A stretch of 38,790 nucleotides of DNA from Elusimicrobiota bacterium (GCA_003450735.1 DMEZ01000069.1:51414-90203), one strand, 5' to 3'; counted from the stretch's first letter, positions 1 through 10,062 are shown. Made by a program: numbers and translations. Notes: a model not told the origin generated them from the letters alone.

Positions 1-417
1 CTCTCGCGCCGCGTCCCGCTCGAGCGCCAGGGGCTCTCCCCGAAGGTGACCGCGAAGGGGGCGCTGGAGGTCCAGGACGGGAACCGCCTGAGGACGGTGC
101 ACTACCTCGTCCAGGAGCGCGTGCGCGGCTCGACTTTGCGCGAAGCCGGACGCGAGGAGCTTGCGCTCGTGCGCGCCCTCTTCGAGAAGCTCATCGAGAG
201 CCGCATCAAGCTGGAGGACCGGGTGCGCATGGCCGACAACATCATGGTCGGCAGCACGCGCTCGGGGAAGGCTCGACGGGCCTTCGTGGTGGACGCGGGG
301 GAGGCCGAGAGCGTGCCCGCGCCCTCCTTGATGGACCGCCTGCTCGGCCGGCCCGACCCCCTGCGAACCTACTACGACGAGGTCTACAAGGACCTCGCCC
401 GAAGCCTCAAGAGATAA
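1..417 (+). CDS. 3' end of a kinase-fold-like protein (5' truncated by window edge)
   Basis: The frame is open from base 1 to a TAA at 415-417, so this is the C-terminal ~138 residues of a longer protein. A GTG at 46 is only an internal codon, since the frame continues upstream without a stop. Near the middle the stretch DNIMVG is followed ~15 residues later by VVDAGEAE. That spacing resembles the catalytic-loop Asn and the metal-binding DFG-like segment of protein-kinase-like folds (aminoglycoside phosphotransferase, RIO or lipopolysaccharide-kinase type), with DAG in place of DFG. The N-terminal lobe lies outside the window, so the substrate cannot be judged. The gene ends 28 bp before the inverted repeat at 445-470, which could terminate its transcript. 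Kinase-fold membership is an inference from two short motifs and is tentative. Confidence 0.6.
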   Translation, partial: LSRRVPLERQGLSPKVTAKGALEVQDGNRLRTVHYLVQERVRGSTLREAGREELALVRALFEKLIESRIKLEDRVRMADNIMVGSTRSGKARRAFVVDAGEAESVPAPSLMDRLLGRPDPLRTYYDEVYKDLARSLKR

Positions 418-426
418 TCCCGCAAG

Positions 427-454
427 TACGTCCAGCCCCCCCAAAAAAGTTCCC
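427..454 (-). promoter_or_regulatory. ECF-sigma-like promoter, minus-strand member of a divergent pair
   Basis: Read on the minus strand, GGGAAC (454-449) is followed after 18 bases by CGTACTTGCGGG (430-419). The same two blocks occur on the plus strand at 461-495 and again upstream of spoVG at 17234-17268. GGAAC as a -35 element and CGTA/CGTC as a -10 element are typical of ECF-type sigma factors; the assignment here is by resemblance. A transcript from it would start near 420 and run antisense to the end of the kinase-like gene, since no minus-strand gene is visible there. Confidence 0.45.
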
Positions 455-470
455 GGCCTCGGGAACTTTT
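445..470. repeat. Perfect inverted repeat holding two back-to-back -35-like boxes; possible bidirectional terminator
   Basis: Arms AAAAGTTCCC (445-454) and GGGAACTTTT (461-470) are perfectly complementary around the 6-base loop GGCCTC. With its A-run and T-run it could act as an intrinsic terminator for the kinase-like gene ending at 417. Each GGGAAC arm is also the -35-like half of an ECF-type promoter facing outward. The copy of the motif upstream of spoVG lacks this hairpin, which argues that GGGAAC has a promoter role of its own. Confidence 0.6.
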
Positions 471-496
471 CAGGGCCCATATCCGTACTTGTGGGT
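461..496 (+). promoter_or_regulatory. ECF-sigma-like promoter of the hendecad coiled-coil gene
   Basis: GGGAAC (461-466), a 17-base spacer, then CGTACTTGTGGGT (484-496). The same -35 box, identical 17-base spacing and the identical 13-base downstream block occur before spoVG (17234-17269). The predicted start lies near 494, giving a leader of ~44 bases that ends in the ribosome-binding site AAGGAG (522-527) ahead of ATG 538. Shared spacing at two unrelated genes supports a common sigma factor; the sigma gene itself is not in the window. Confidence 0.6.
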
Positions 497-537
497 GGGC
501 CCTTGGGCCCTACGCCGCGCCAAGGAGAACTGGTATC

Positions 538-966
538 ATGTCCGAGATGACGAAGAAGACGAACGGCGACAGACCCGCCACGCAGGCCGACCTGGCTGGA
601 GCGGAGACGGCCCTCAGGTCCGAGATGGCCGGCATGAAGACTGTGCTCCGGTCTGAGATGTCCGACATGAAGACTGAGCTCCGGTCCGAGATGTCCGACA
701 TGAAGACTGAGCTCCGGTCCGAGATGTCCGACATGAAGAAGGAGCTCAAGGCCGACATCGCCCGCGTCGCCGTCGGCCTGGTCAAGACGCAGGACAGGCT
801 CCAGCGGGTGGAAGAGAACATGGCCACCAAGGCCGACATCCGCACCGTCATCGGCCACATCGATGGCCTGACCAAAGGCCTATCGAGCTACGAATACCGC
901 CTCGCGGTCCGCAAGCACCAGCTCCAGGACCACGAGCGCCGCATCGACGCCCTGGAAAAATCCTAG
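538..966 (+). CDS. Small cytoplasmic coiled-coil protein with 11-residue repeats
   Basis: A 142-residue, highly charged protein with no signal peptide or membrane segment. Residues 27-70 are four near-perfect 11-residue (hendecad) repeats of the type RSEMSDMKTEL, a period typical of right-handed or straight coiled coils. A second helical region (residues ~75-142) contains further heptad-like Leu/Ile/Val spacing and ends in KS. The start is set by ATG at 538 preceded by AAGGAG ten bases upstream. The stop codon TAG at 964-966 overlaps the stop codon of the convergent gene. It resembles the many small bacterial coiled-coil proteins of unknown function, so no specific role can be given. The ECF-like promoter suggests it belongs to a stress or envelope regulon shared with spoVG. 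Confidence 0.85.
   Translation: MSEMTKKTNGDRPATQADLAGAETALRSEMAGMKTVLRSEMSDMKTELRSEMSDMKTELRSEMSDMKKELKADIARVAVGLVKTQDRLQRVEENMATKADIRTVIGHIDGLTKGLSSYEYRLAVRKHQLQDHERRIDALEKS
616..747 (+). repeat. Four tandem 33-bp repeats encoding hendecads
   Basis: Units at 616-648, 649-681, 682-714 and 715-747 encode RSEMAGMKTVL, RSEMSDMKTEL, RSEMSDMKTEL and RSEMSDMKKEL. The middle units are nearly identical at DNA level, pointing to recent duplication by slippage or unequal recombination. Copy-number variation would stay in frame (11 codons per unit). Confidence 0.9.
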
Positions 967-1607
967 CGCTGGATCTTGATCTTCTTCGGCGGCTTGACCG
1001 GCAAAGCGTCCTTCCCCGGAGGCGCAGCCGGGCACGCGGAGGGCAGGCCGTCGGGCGCGTCGAACTCCTTCTCATCCTGCCGGTAGTGCGGCACCTCGAA
1101 GACCAGGCCCGTCCTGCAGCCCTGGAACGACGCCTCCCGAAGACCGGTCAGGCAGCGCAGTTCCTGCATCCTCTTCTCGAAAGACGTCCCGCCCCCCTCC
1201 CAGCGAAAGCCCAGAACGCCCGTCCGATGCTGGACCGGCACTCCCGCCGGCAGGCCCTTCACCGTCTGCGTGCCCCCGCCCTGCAGGATGAGTTCCTTTA
1301 AAGAAGCCTCCCGCATGAGCTTGAGCTCCCAGAGCGTGGACTCCTGGGCGGAGAGCACCAGCACGGCCGGCTTGCGCGTCTTATGGAGCACCACCCGCAC
1401 CGCCCCCAAGGCCCCGCGGGCCTTCGCGACCGCCATGTCCCCGTAGCGGCCCTTCCCCACGCTCACGACGTGCACCTCGGCCTTCTCTTTAGGCCAGGTC
1501 GCCGCGGCGTAGTTGGAGGACTCCTCCCCCTCGGCGCAGTTGAGCGGGTTGGGCGTGGACGGCGCGGCCCAGAGCAGGCCGGAAAGGAAAAGCAGCAGGG
1601 CCTTCAA
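963..1607 (-). CDS. Secreted protein of unknown function, last gene of the ATP synthase operon
   Basis: A 214-residue protein that begins MKALLLFLSGLLWAAPS, a short Sec-type signal peptide, so it is probably periplasmic. The mature part has Cys residues (for example near 24, 152, 163 and 191) that could form disulfides, and a basic C-terminal tail (KPPKKIKIQR). The start is a TTG at 1607-1605 overlapping the atpC stop (TTGA), with GAGGAG just upstream; no ATG or GTG start is available nearby in frame. It is therefore translationally coupled to atpC and very probably part of the atp transcript. The stop codon overlaps the convergent coiled-coil gene's stop in the tetranucleotide CTAG (963-966). 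I do not recognise a family. Confidence 0.8.
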   Translation of the reverse strand: MKALLLFLSGLLWAAPSTPNPLNCAEGEESSNYAAATWPKEKAEVHVVSVGKGRYGDMAVAKARGALGAVRVVLHKTRKPAVLVLSAQESTLWELKLMREASLKELILQGGGTQTVKGLPAGVPVQHRTGVLGFRWEGGGTSFEKRMQELRCLTGLREASFQGCRTGLVFEVPHYRQDEKEFDAPDGLPSACPAAPPGKDALPVKPPKKIKIQR

Positions 1608-2040
1608 CGCTCCTCGTGCGGCCGCTTCTTGCGGTGCTTCATCATCGCCACGTGCAGGCGCGCGGCCTCGCGCTTGAGCAGGGCGTCGGCTTCCTCGAGC
1701 GACATCGTCCCCTGCCCCTTGCGCGAAAGCGCGGCCCTGGCCTTCTCGAGGCCCTGGCGCGCGCGCTCCTGGTCGATCTCGGAGGACATCTCCGCGGTCT
1801 CGACGAACACCGCGACCTTGTCCTTGAGGACCTCGGCGAAGCCGCCCGAGACCGAGAAGCGCAGCTCTTCGCCCCCCACCGTGACCCTCAGCTCGCCGGG
1901 CTGGAGCTGGACGAAGAACGGCTCGTGCCCCGGCAGGACGCCCATCTCGCCGTCGACGGCCGGCAGAACGACGAACTCCGCCGGGCGGCTGAGCGCCGTC
2001 TTCTCCGGCGTGACCATCTCGAAGGTCAGGGTCTTCGCGC

Positions 2041-2044
<4 letters not shown>
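1604..2044 (-). CDS. atpC: ATP synthase F1 epsilon subunit
   Basis: A 146-residue subunit of the F1 central stalk that links the gamma rotor to the c-ring and can inhibit ATP hydrolysis. The N-terminal beta-sandwich (residues ~4-90) carries the family features TFEMVTPE, GEMGVLPGHEP and GGFAEV. A C-terminal helical hairpin (~91-146) follows, ending in a basic, Lys/His/Arg-rich tail. Its ATG overlaps the atpD stop (ATGA at 2044-2041), indicating translational coupling. The length is normal for the family (about 130-145). Confidence 0.96.
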
Positions 2045-3458
<1,414 letters not shown>

Positions 3459-3462
<4 letters not shown>

Positions 3463-3794
3463 CTCTGGAACTTGGCGGCGATGAAGTGCTGGGGCTTGGC
3501 CGCGTCGGCGGAGGAGAAGCCGATCTTGTGGAAGCGCACGCCGAAGCGCCGCTGGCCCGCGGCGGCGCCCTTGATGTGGCGGACCTCGCCGCGGATCTCG
3601 AGGGGGATGTTGACCTTGAGGAAGAGGGAGGAGCCCTCCTCGAGCTCCTGGTTCGTCTTGAAAGCCATCCCTCCCATCGAGAGGTCGAGGATCTCGCCCT
3701 TGCACTTGCCTACGTTGCGGCCCCGGGTGAAGAGCTCGAGGGAGATCCCGACGGGGAACCTCGGGTGCCGCCGCTTCTCTTTTCTGCTGGTCAT
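3459..3794 (-). CDS. PilZ-domain protein inserted between atpG and atpD
   Basis: A 111-residue single-domain protein. It has both hallmarks of c-di-GMP-binding PilZ domains: RxxxR (R8-x3-R12, in KRRHPRF) and DxSxxG (D37-L-S39-M-G-G42). A beta-barrel pattern follows (FLKVNIPLEIRGEVRHI, RFGVRFHKI). The residues needed for c-di-GMP binding therefore look intact. AGGAG lies 5 bases before its ATG, 13 bases separate it from the atpG stop, and its own stop overlaps the atpD start. It must be co-transcribed with the ATP synthase genes. No signal peptide or membrane segment is seen, so it should be a cytoplasmic receptor. Its partner is unknown; regulation of ATP synthase or of an envelope process is inference only. 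Confidence 0.9.
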
Positions 3795-3807
3795 AGTTCT
3801 CCTGGCG

Positions 3808-4680
3808 TCAGTTCGACAGAGCCTCCGCCCCGCCCACGAGCTCCGTGATCTCCAGAGTGATCAGGCTCTGGCGGGTGCGGTTCAAGTTCAAGGTCAGCGC
3901 GTCGATGAGCTCGCGCGCGTTGCGCGAGGCCGAGTCCATCGCGTTCATCCGGGCCGCGAGCTCCGCGGCCTGGGACTCGAGCAGGATGCGGTAGAGCTGG
4001 GCCTTCAGGTGCCTCGGCAGGAGCGCCGCGAGCAGCTGCTCGCGCTCCGGCTCGAAGCGGAAGTCGGCCGCCTTCGCGGCCTTCTCCGGGACGGGGATGG
4101 GGAGCAGAGGCCGCTCGACCACCCGCTGGGAGAGGACCGAGCGGAACTCGTTGAAGATCGCGGTCACGGAGCGGGACCGGCCCTCCAGGAAGGCGCCGGA
4201 CACGGCCTGCCCCAGGATCTCGGCGTGGGCGTAGGAAGCCCGCGGGAAGATGCCGACCAGCTCGCAGAGGACGTTGATGCCCTTGAGGCGCGCGGCGAAG
4301 TCCCGCGCCTTGCGCCCCACGCAGGCGAGCATGACCGGCTTGCCCTGGCGGGCGCGGAGCCACTCGATCCCCGCCTTGAGCACGTTCGTGTTGAACGCCC
4401 CGCAGAGGCCCTTGTCGGCCGTCACGAGGATCAGGCACTCGGCCGCTCCGGCGGGGCCCGGCTGGAAAAAAGGATGCTCGAAGTCCACCCCCGGAGAGGC
4501 GTCCAGGGCGGCCAGGTCGCGCACCGCCTCCTCCATCCGGGCGGCGAAAGGGCGCGAGGACAGGATGGACGCCTGGGCGCGGCGCATGCGCGCCGCCGCG
4601 ATCATCTTCATGGCCTTGGTGATCTGCTCGGTCGACTTGACCGACTTGATCTTCCGGCGGATCTCCCTCAGCGAAGCCAT
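3808..4680 (-). CDS. atpG: ATP synthase F1 gamma subunit
   Basis: A 290-residue rotor-shaft subunit. The N-terminal helix is typical (MASLREIRRKIKSVKSTEQITKAMKMIAAARM in the family pattern), and the C-terminal helix includes NLNRTRQSLITLEITELVGGAEAL. The central Rossmann-like part includes LVTADKGLCGAFN. The length is normal. The start ATG at 4680 lies inside the 3' end of the upstream epimerase gene (13-bp overlap), so the two are tightly linked. In canonical operons atpG follows atpA directly; here two unrelated genes separate them. Confidence 0.97.
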   Translation of the reverse strand: MASLREIRRKIKSVKSTEQITKAMKMIAAARMRRAQASILSSRPFAARMEEAVRDLAALDASPGVDFEHPFFQPGPAGAAECLILVTADKGLCGAFNTNVLKAGIEWLRARQGKPVMLACVGRKARDFAARLKGINVLCELVGIFPRASYAHAEILGQAVSGAFLEGRSRSVTAIFNEFRSVLSQRVVERPLLPIPVPEKAAKAADFRFEPEREQLLAALLPRHLKAQLYRILLESQAAELAARMNAMDSASRNARELIDALTLNLNRTRQSLITLEITELVGGAEALSN

Positions 4681-5579
4681 CGCAGGTAGTCCTCGACCGC
4701 CTCGGGGAAGCGCCAGCGGGCGGCGAAGCCCAGCGTCTTCTTCGCCTGGGCGGGGTCGCCGAGCGTCTGGTTCTGGTAGAACGAGTACGGGTTGGGGATA
4801 TAGTCCGGCTTCAAGCGCTTGCCCATCGCGGCGTTGAGCGCCTTCACGATCAAGTTGAAGTCCGTGCCCCGGCCGGTGCAGGCGTTGAAGACGCCGCTCT
4901 TTCCGCTCTCGAGCGCCCTCAGGTTCGCGGCCACGATGTCCTGGACGTAGATCTGGTCGCGGTACTGCTCGCCGAACTTGAAGATGCGCGGGCGGCGGCC
5001 GGCCTTCATCTGCAGGTAGAGCTGCCAGATCATGCTGGCGGCATGCTTCTTGAACTGCTCCCGCGGGCCGAACACGTTGAAGTAGCGCAGGCCGCAGACG
5101 CGCAGCCCCGGGTGCTCCGAGCGGAACCGCGCGGCCGTGCGCTCCATGACCATCTTCGAGAAGCCGTAGACGTTCATCGGGGCGGGGGCTTGCGCCTCGC
5201 GCATGGGGGTTGCGCCGGCGCCGTACACCCCGGCCGAGGAGGCGTAGACGACCGCCTTGGCCCGGGCCTTCAGGGCGAAGCGCAGAACGTCCCGGAAACC
5301 CTCCACGTTGACTTGCATCATGAGCTTCTGGTCGCTCACCGTGGTGTCGGTGATGGCGGCCTCATGGAAGACGGCGGCGACCGGCCCGACGCGGTCGGCC
5401 CATTCCTCGGGCCGGCAGATGTCCCCGGCGACGACCTCGCCGCCGAACCCCTCGAGGTTCTCGAAGTGCCCCGAGCGGAAGTCGTCGAGCGCCACGACCT
5501 CCCAGCCCCGGCGCTCGAGCTCGAGCGCGAGGTTGGAGCCGATGAAGCCGGCCGCGCCGGTGACCAGGGCCCGTTTCAT
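4668..5579 (-). CDS. hldD: NAD(P)-dependent sugar-nucleotide epimerase, HldD/RfaD-like
   Basis: A 303-residue extended short-chain dehydrogenase. It has the Rossmann motif VTGAAGFIGSN (residues 6-16), a Ser pair at 114-115, and the catalytic Tyr138-x3-Lys142 in NVYGFSKM. FHEAAITDTT, LRYFNVFGPRE, KKHAASM, YRDQIYVQDIVAAN and GVFNACTG match ADP-L-glycero-D-manno-heptose 6-epimerase (HldD/RfaD) better than UDP-glucose 4-epimerase. HldD makes the heptose precursor of LPS inner core, so the gene would fit a diderm cell. It is embedded between atpA and atpG, 4 bp after a secreted-protein gene and overlapping atpG by 13 bp. The closely related UDP-sugar epimerases are the alternative assignment. Confidence 0.85.
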   Translation of the reverse strand: MKRALVTGAAGFIGSNLALELERRGWEVVALDDFRSGHFENLEGFGGEVVAGDICRPEEWADRVGPVAAVFHEAAITDTTVSDQKLMMQVNVEGFRDVLRFALKARAKAVVYASSAGVYGAGATPMREAQAPAPMNVYGFSKMVMERTAARFRSEHPGLRVCGLRYFNVFGPREQFKKHAASMIWQLYLQMKAGRRPRIFKFGEQYRDQIYVQDIVAANLRALESGKSGVFNACTGRGTDFNLIVKALNAAMGKRLKPDYIPNPYSFYQNQTLGDPAQAKKTLGFAARWRFPEAVEDYLRWLR

Positions 5580-5583
5580 GGCC

Positions 5584-6038
5584 TCAGCGCCCGTCCCGGC
5601 GCTGGACGATGGTCTCGAGGAGCAGCTCTTCGGAAAGGCTCAGCACGCTGATGCGGTCCATCATCTTCTTCTCGATCTTCTTGACGCCCAGCGCGCCGCC
5701 CGAGGCGTCGATGGAGACCAGGTGCAAAAGCACCTGCCGGTCCCAGACGCTGATGCCCCGCGCGACCTTCTTGTCCTTCTCCACCTTCTTGACGAAGAGC
5801 TTCAAGGCCTTGGGCTGGCGCATCAGGTAGTCGGCGAAGGCCAGGGACGAGACGGCCTCCGGCACGAAGCCGAAGATCCCGGCCAGCTCCGTGCGCTTGA
5901 CCGCGACGAGGGCTTCGACGAGGCTCAGGTCGATGACCTGCGGCTGGATGCCGGGCACCGACAGCGAGGGCGGCAGGGCCGTCTGCGCGGAGGCCGGGGG
6001 AACGAGGGCCAGAAGGGCTGCTGCCAGCAGGGTGTTCG

Positions 6039-6042
<4 letters not shown>
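5584..6042 (-). CDS. Secreted protein of unknown function between atpA and the epimerase gene
   Basis: A 152-residue protein with a clear signal peptide (MTNTLLAAALLALVPPASAQ, cleavage expected after SAQ or nearby). The mature part is helical and rich in Leu, Lys and Val, with no Cys and no recognisable domain. Its start overlaps the atpA stop (ATGA at 6042-6039), so it is translationally coupled to atpA. A periplasmic protein in this position is unusual. It could assist the assembly or stability of the membrane sector, or be a passenger that uses the strong operon promoter; nothing in the sequence decides between these. Confidence 0.8.
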
Positions 6043-7553
<1,511 letters not shown>

Positions 7554-7557
7554 AGAT

Positions 7558-8082
7558 TCATCCTGTCAATCGCCGTCTGATCCGTCTCAGCCGCCCCTTC
7601 AGGCTGCCGTCCAGCACCCAATCCCCCAGCCGCACGCTCAAGCCGGCCAGGAGCTCCGCATCCACCTTCACGCCCAGCTCCACGCTCTTGCCGCTGAAGG
7701 CCCCAAGCCTCTCCCGCAGAGCCTTCAGCTCGTCTTCGGAAAGGGCCTGCGCGGAGCGCACGTCCGCCCGCAGCAGCCCCCGGCGGACGTCGAGCACCTT
7801 CCCGGCGTCCTCGGCGACCTGCGCCAGCAGGCCGAAGCGCTTCTTGTCGATGAGCAGTTCCAGGAAGCGCCGCGTCGTCCTGGAGACCTCCCCGAGGGCC
7901 TTCGCGAGCAGGCCCTTCTTCTGCTCGGAGGAGAGGCGCGGGTGCCGGAAGAACGCCATCGCCGGCGCGAGCGCCTGCTGGGCCCGCAGCAGCTCCGGCA
8001 CGCTCCGGTCGGCGTCCTGGCCGGCGGCCAGGACGAACGCCGTCGCGTAGCGCAGAGCGAGGCTGCGGTCGGAGAGCCTCAA
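7558..8082 (-). CDS. atpH: ATP synthase F1 delta subunit (OSCP)
   Basis: A 174-residue peripheral-stalk subunit that ties the b-subunits to the top of F1. The N-terminal helical domain has the family pattern (ALRYATAFVLAAGQ, HPRLSSEQKKGLLAKAL, TRRFLELLIDKKRFGLL). The C-terminal domain ends in DAELLAGLSVRLGDWVLDGSLKGRLRRIRR, which matches the conserved delta signature for a peripheral stalk. It overlaps atpF by 4 bp (8082-8079). The length is normal. Confidence 0.96.
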   Translation of the reverse strand: MRLSDRSLALRYATAFVLAAGQDADRSVPELLRAQQALAPAMAFFRHPRLSSEQKKGLLAKALGEVSRTTRRFLELLIDKKRFGLLAQVAEDAGKVLDVRRGLLRADVRSAQALSEDELKALRERLGAFSGKSVELGVKVDAELLAGLSVRLGDWVLDGSLKGRLRRIRRRLTG

Positions 8083-8585
8083 GCGCGGCCCCCTCTTGGG
8101 TCCACTTCGTCCAGGAACTCGTCGAGAGCCTTCTTCTTCAGGGCGGGGTCCACGCTCCTCTTGAGGAGGCGTTCGGCGACCTGCACCGAGAGGTCGGCGA
8201 CCTCGCGGCGCAGCTCGACGACGAGGCGGGCCTTCTCCTCGGCCAGCTGCTCGCGCGTCTTCTCGAGCAGGCGGCGGGACTCGTCCTCGGCCGCCTGCTT
8301 GAGCTTCTCGCGCAGGGCCTCGGCCTCGCGCCCGGCCTGGGCCAAAAGCTCCCGGGCCTGCGCGTCGAGGCCCGCGAGCTTCCCCTCGAGCTCCTGCTGG
8401 ATGCGCTCGGACTCCCGCTTGGCGGCCTCGGCCCCTTCGCGGTCCCGGCGCACGGACTCCTCACGGTCCTCGACCGCCTTGAGCAGGGGGCCCCAGGCGA
8501 AGGCCTTCAACAGGCCCACGAGGATGAGGAAGCTGAGGACCGTCCAGAGGTAGATGCCCGGGTCCGGGTTCAGCAGCTTGTCCAT
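8079..8585 (-). CDS. atpF: ATP synthase F0 b subunit
   Basis: A 168-residue peripheral-stalk protein. It has one N-terminal membrane segment (residues ~10-32, IYLWTVLSFLILVGLLKAF), followed by a long charged coiled coil (~38-150) of the b-subunit dimer type. The open frame continues far upstream through atpE and atpB sequence, but ATG 8585 gives the correct start; the upstream extension is Arg/Pro-rich shadow sequence. It lies 20 bp after atpE and overlaps atpH by 4 bp. Only one b-type gene is present, so a homodimeric stalk is expected. Confidence 0.95.
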   Translation of the reverse strand: MDKLLNPDPGIYLWTVLSFLILVGLLKAFAWGPLLKAVEDREESVRRDREGAEAAKRESERIQQELEGKLAGLDAQARELLAQAGREAEALREKLKQAAEDESRRLLEKTREQLAEEKARLVVELRREVADLSVQVAERLLKRSVDPALKKKALDEFLDEVDPRGGRA

Positions 8586-8605
8586 CGGGTCTCGCCCGCC
8601 CCGCC

Positions 8606-8896
8606 CTAGTGCGTCGCCGTGGTTTCGACCGCGGCGGGGGCGGAGCCGGCCGGCGCGACGCCCTTGTTCAGGGTGCTCACGGCCAGGAAGACGATGACGA
8701 GGGCGAAGAGGCCGAGGCCTTCGATGAGGGCGGCGGCGATGATCATCATGGTCTGCAGGGAGTTCGTCGCCTCCGGCTGGCGCGCCGTCCCTTCCAGCGC
8801 CGCGCCCGCGAGCTTGCCGATGCCCAACGCCGCGCCGATGAGGGTCATCCCCAGGCCGAGTCCGACGCCGATGTATCCGAGTCCGATGTAGGTCAT
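8606..8896 (-). CDS. atpE: ATP synthase F0 c subunit (rotor ring), proton type
   Basis: A 96-residue two-helix hairpin. The polar loop is ARQPEA (R39, Q40, P41), and the ion-carrying carboxylate is Glu59 in ALIEGLG. The Na+-binding set of Ilyobacter-type c-subunits (Gln in helix 1, Glu-Ser-Thr in helix 2) is absent. Helix 1 has Ile at the Gln position and Glu59 is followed by Gly-Leu, so H+ coupling is predicted. The C-terminus has a ~18-residue Ala/Pro/Thr tail beyond the usual end (total usually 75-90). GGAGGAA precedes the ATG. The Gly-rich helix 1 (GLGYIGVGLGLG) fits tight ring packing. Confidence 0.97.
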   Translation of the reverse strand: MTYIGLGYIGVGLGLGMTLIGAALGIGKLAGAALEGTARQPEATNSLQTMMIIAAALIEGLGLFALVIVFLAVSTLNKGVAPAGSAPAAVETTATH

Positions 8897-8914
8897 GCAC
8901 TTCCTCCGTTGTTT

Positions 8915-9679
8915 CTAGTGCGCATGGAGGGCCCCGCCGACGAAAACGGCCGTCAGCATCGTGAAGATGTACGCCTGCAGGAGGCAGACGAGGATCTCCA
9001 GCGCGTTCACGAACACGACCAAAGCGACCGAGAAGGGCGCGACGGCGAGGCCCTGCCATTCGCTGGCGGCCCCGAAGGTGAAGATGAGGGACAGGAAGCC
9101 CAAGGCCACGATGTGCCCGGCGATCATGTTCGCGAAAAGACGGATGGTGAGCGCGAAGCACTTGGCGAAGAGGCCCAGGAGCTCCACGACGTACATGATC
9201 GGCAGGATGGCGAGCGGCAGGCCGCTCGGGACGAGGTGCTTGATGAAGCCGAGGACGCCCTGGGCGCGCACCCCGCCCAGGACGATGAGGCCGAAGGTGC
9301 AGGTGGCCAGCGCCGCCGTCACGCCGATGTTGCCGGTCGCGGTCGCCCCGAAGGGGACGAGGCCGGCGAGGTTGCAGAGGACGATGAAGAAGAACAGGGT
9401 CAGGAAGTAGTGGAGGTAGCGCCGCCCCTCGTGCCCGAGGATGGGATCGACGATGCCGTCGCGGATGAAGAGCACGGCCATCTCGAGGGCGGCGCGCGCG
9501 AGCCGGGCGGGGCCGCTTCGGCCGCGGGCGAGCAGGGAGACCCCGACGAGGAGGAGGCTGCCCACCCCCCACATCATGAGCAGGTGCTTGGTGAGGTCGA
9601 GGCGCACGCCGCCCACCGCGAACAGGGGGCGGACGGTGTGGTCGAGCAGATGATGTCCGACGATCTCTTCGAAGTTCAT
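8915..9679 (-). CDS. atpB: ATP synthase F0 a subunit
   Basis: A 254-residue polytopic membrane protein forming the proton half-channels. The essential Arg is R180 in TIRLFANMIAGH, the universally conserved a-subunit motif. Further family segments are LHYFLTLFFFIVLCNLAGLVPFG and the C-terminal helices ending FVNALEILVCLLQAYIFTMLTAVFVGGALHAH in pattern. About five to six membrane segments are visible. It overlaps the upstream atpI-like gene by 4 bp (9679-9676) and lies 18 bp before atpE. Confidence 0.97.
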   Translation of the reverse strand: MNFEEIVGHHLLDHTVRPLFAVGGVRLDLTKHLLMMWGVGSLLLVGVSLLARGRSGPARLARAALEMAVLFIRDGIVDPILGHEGRRYLHYFLTLFFFIVLCNLAGLVPFGATATGNIGVTAALATCTFGLIVLGGVRAQGVLGFIKHLVPSGLPLAILPIMYVVELLGLFAKCFALTIRLFANMIAGHIVALGFLSLIFTFGAASEWQGLAVAPFSVALVVFVNALEILVCLLQAYIFTMLTAVFVGGALHAH

Positions 9680-10062
9680 GTCCGGTTCAAATGACGCACT
9701 TCAAGCAGCATCAGCGACAGCGTGCCGAACGCATACGACAGGAGCCGCGCGGCCTGGACCGCGAAGCCCTCCCCCCACACGCAGGCCATGAGCCCGCCCA
9801 GGACCAGGACCCGCAGCCCCAGCCCGGCCGCGTAGGCCTTGAGGAAGCTCCGGCCCGGCCCGGCTTTCCGCAGCAGCGCGAGACTGGCGAGCCCGACGAG
9901 CCAGGCCGCCCCCAGGCCGACCCAGGCCTCCCGGGCCAGCGGGCCTCCCAGGAACAGCCGGGCGGCTCCGCCCGCGGCGAGGGCGAGGGCCGCCCCCTCG
10001 GCGGCGCTACGGGCGAGGGCCGCTGGCACCGGAGGTCTCTCGGATGAACTGGTAGAGCCCAA
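9676..10062 (-). CDS. atpI: AtpI-like small membrane protein of the ATP synthase operon
   Basis: A 128-residue protein with about four hydrophobic segments (roughly residues 22-40, 45-64, 72-95 and 105-121) and an Arg-rich end (EVRHLNRT). Its size, hydrophobicity and place directly before atpB match ATP synthase protein I. AtpI-like proteins are thought to help c-ring assembly or Mg2+ supply. The sequence itself is poorly conserved, so the call rests on position and topology. The start could be ATG 10062 or GTG 10029; either overlaps the upstream gene (56 or 23 bp). Confidence 0.7.
   Translation of the reverse strand: MGSTSSSERPPVPAALARSAAEGAALALAAGGAARLFLGGPLAREAWVGLGAAWLVGLASLALLRKAGPGRSFLKAYAAGLGLRVLVLGGLMACVWGEGFAVQAARLLSYAFGTLSLMLLEVRHLNRT

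Noticed and set aside
616..747. CRISPR-like short repeats
   Set aside because: Units are contiguous with no spacers, are in frame and encode a hendecad coiled coil.
3463..3705. Upstream extension of atpD
   Set aside because: The extra 81 residues are Arg/Pro-rich and lie over the PilZ gene; ATG 3462 begins the conserved sequence and overlaps the PilZ stop.
8586..9572. Upstream extension of atpF across atpE and atpB
   Set aside because: The extension is out of frame with the real F0 genes and has no membrane pattern; ATG 8585 starts the standard b subunit.
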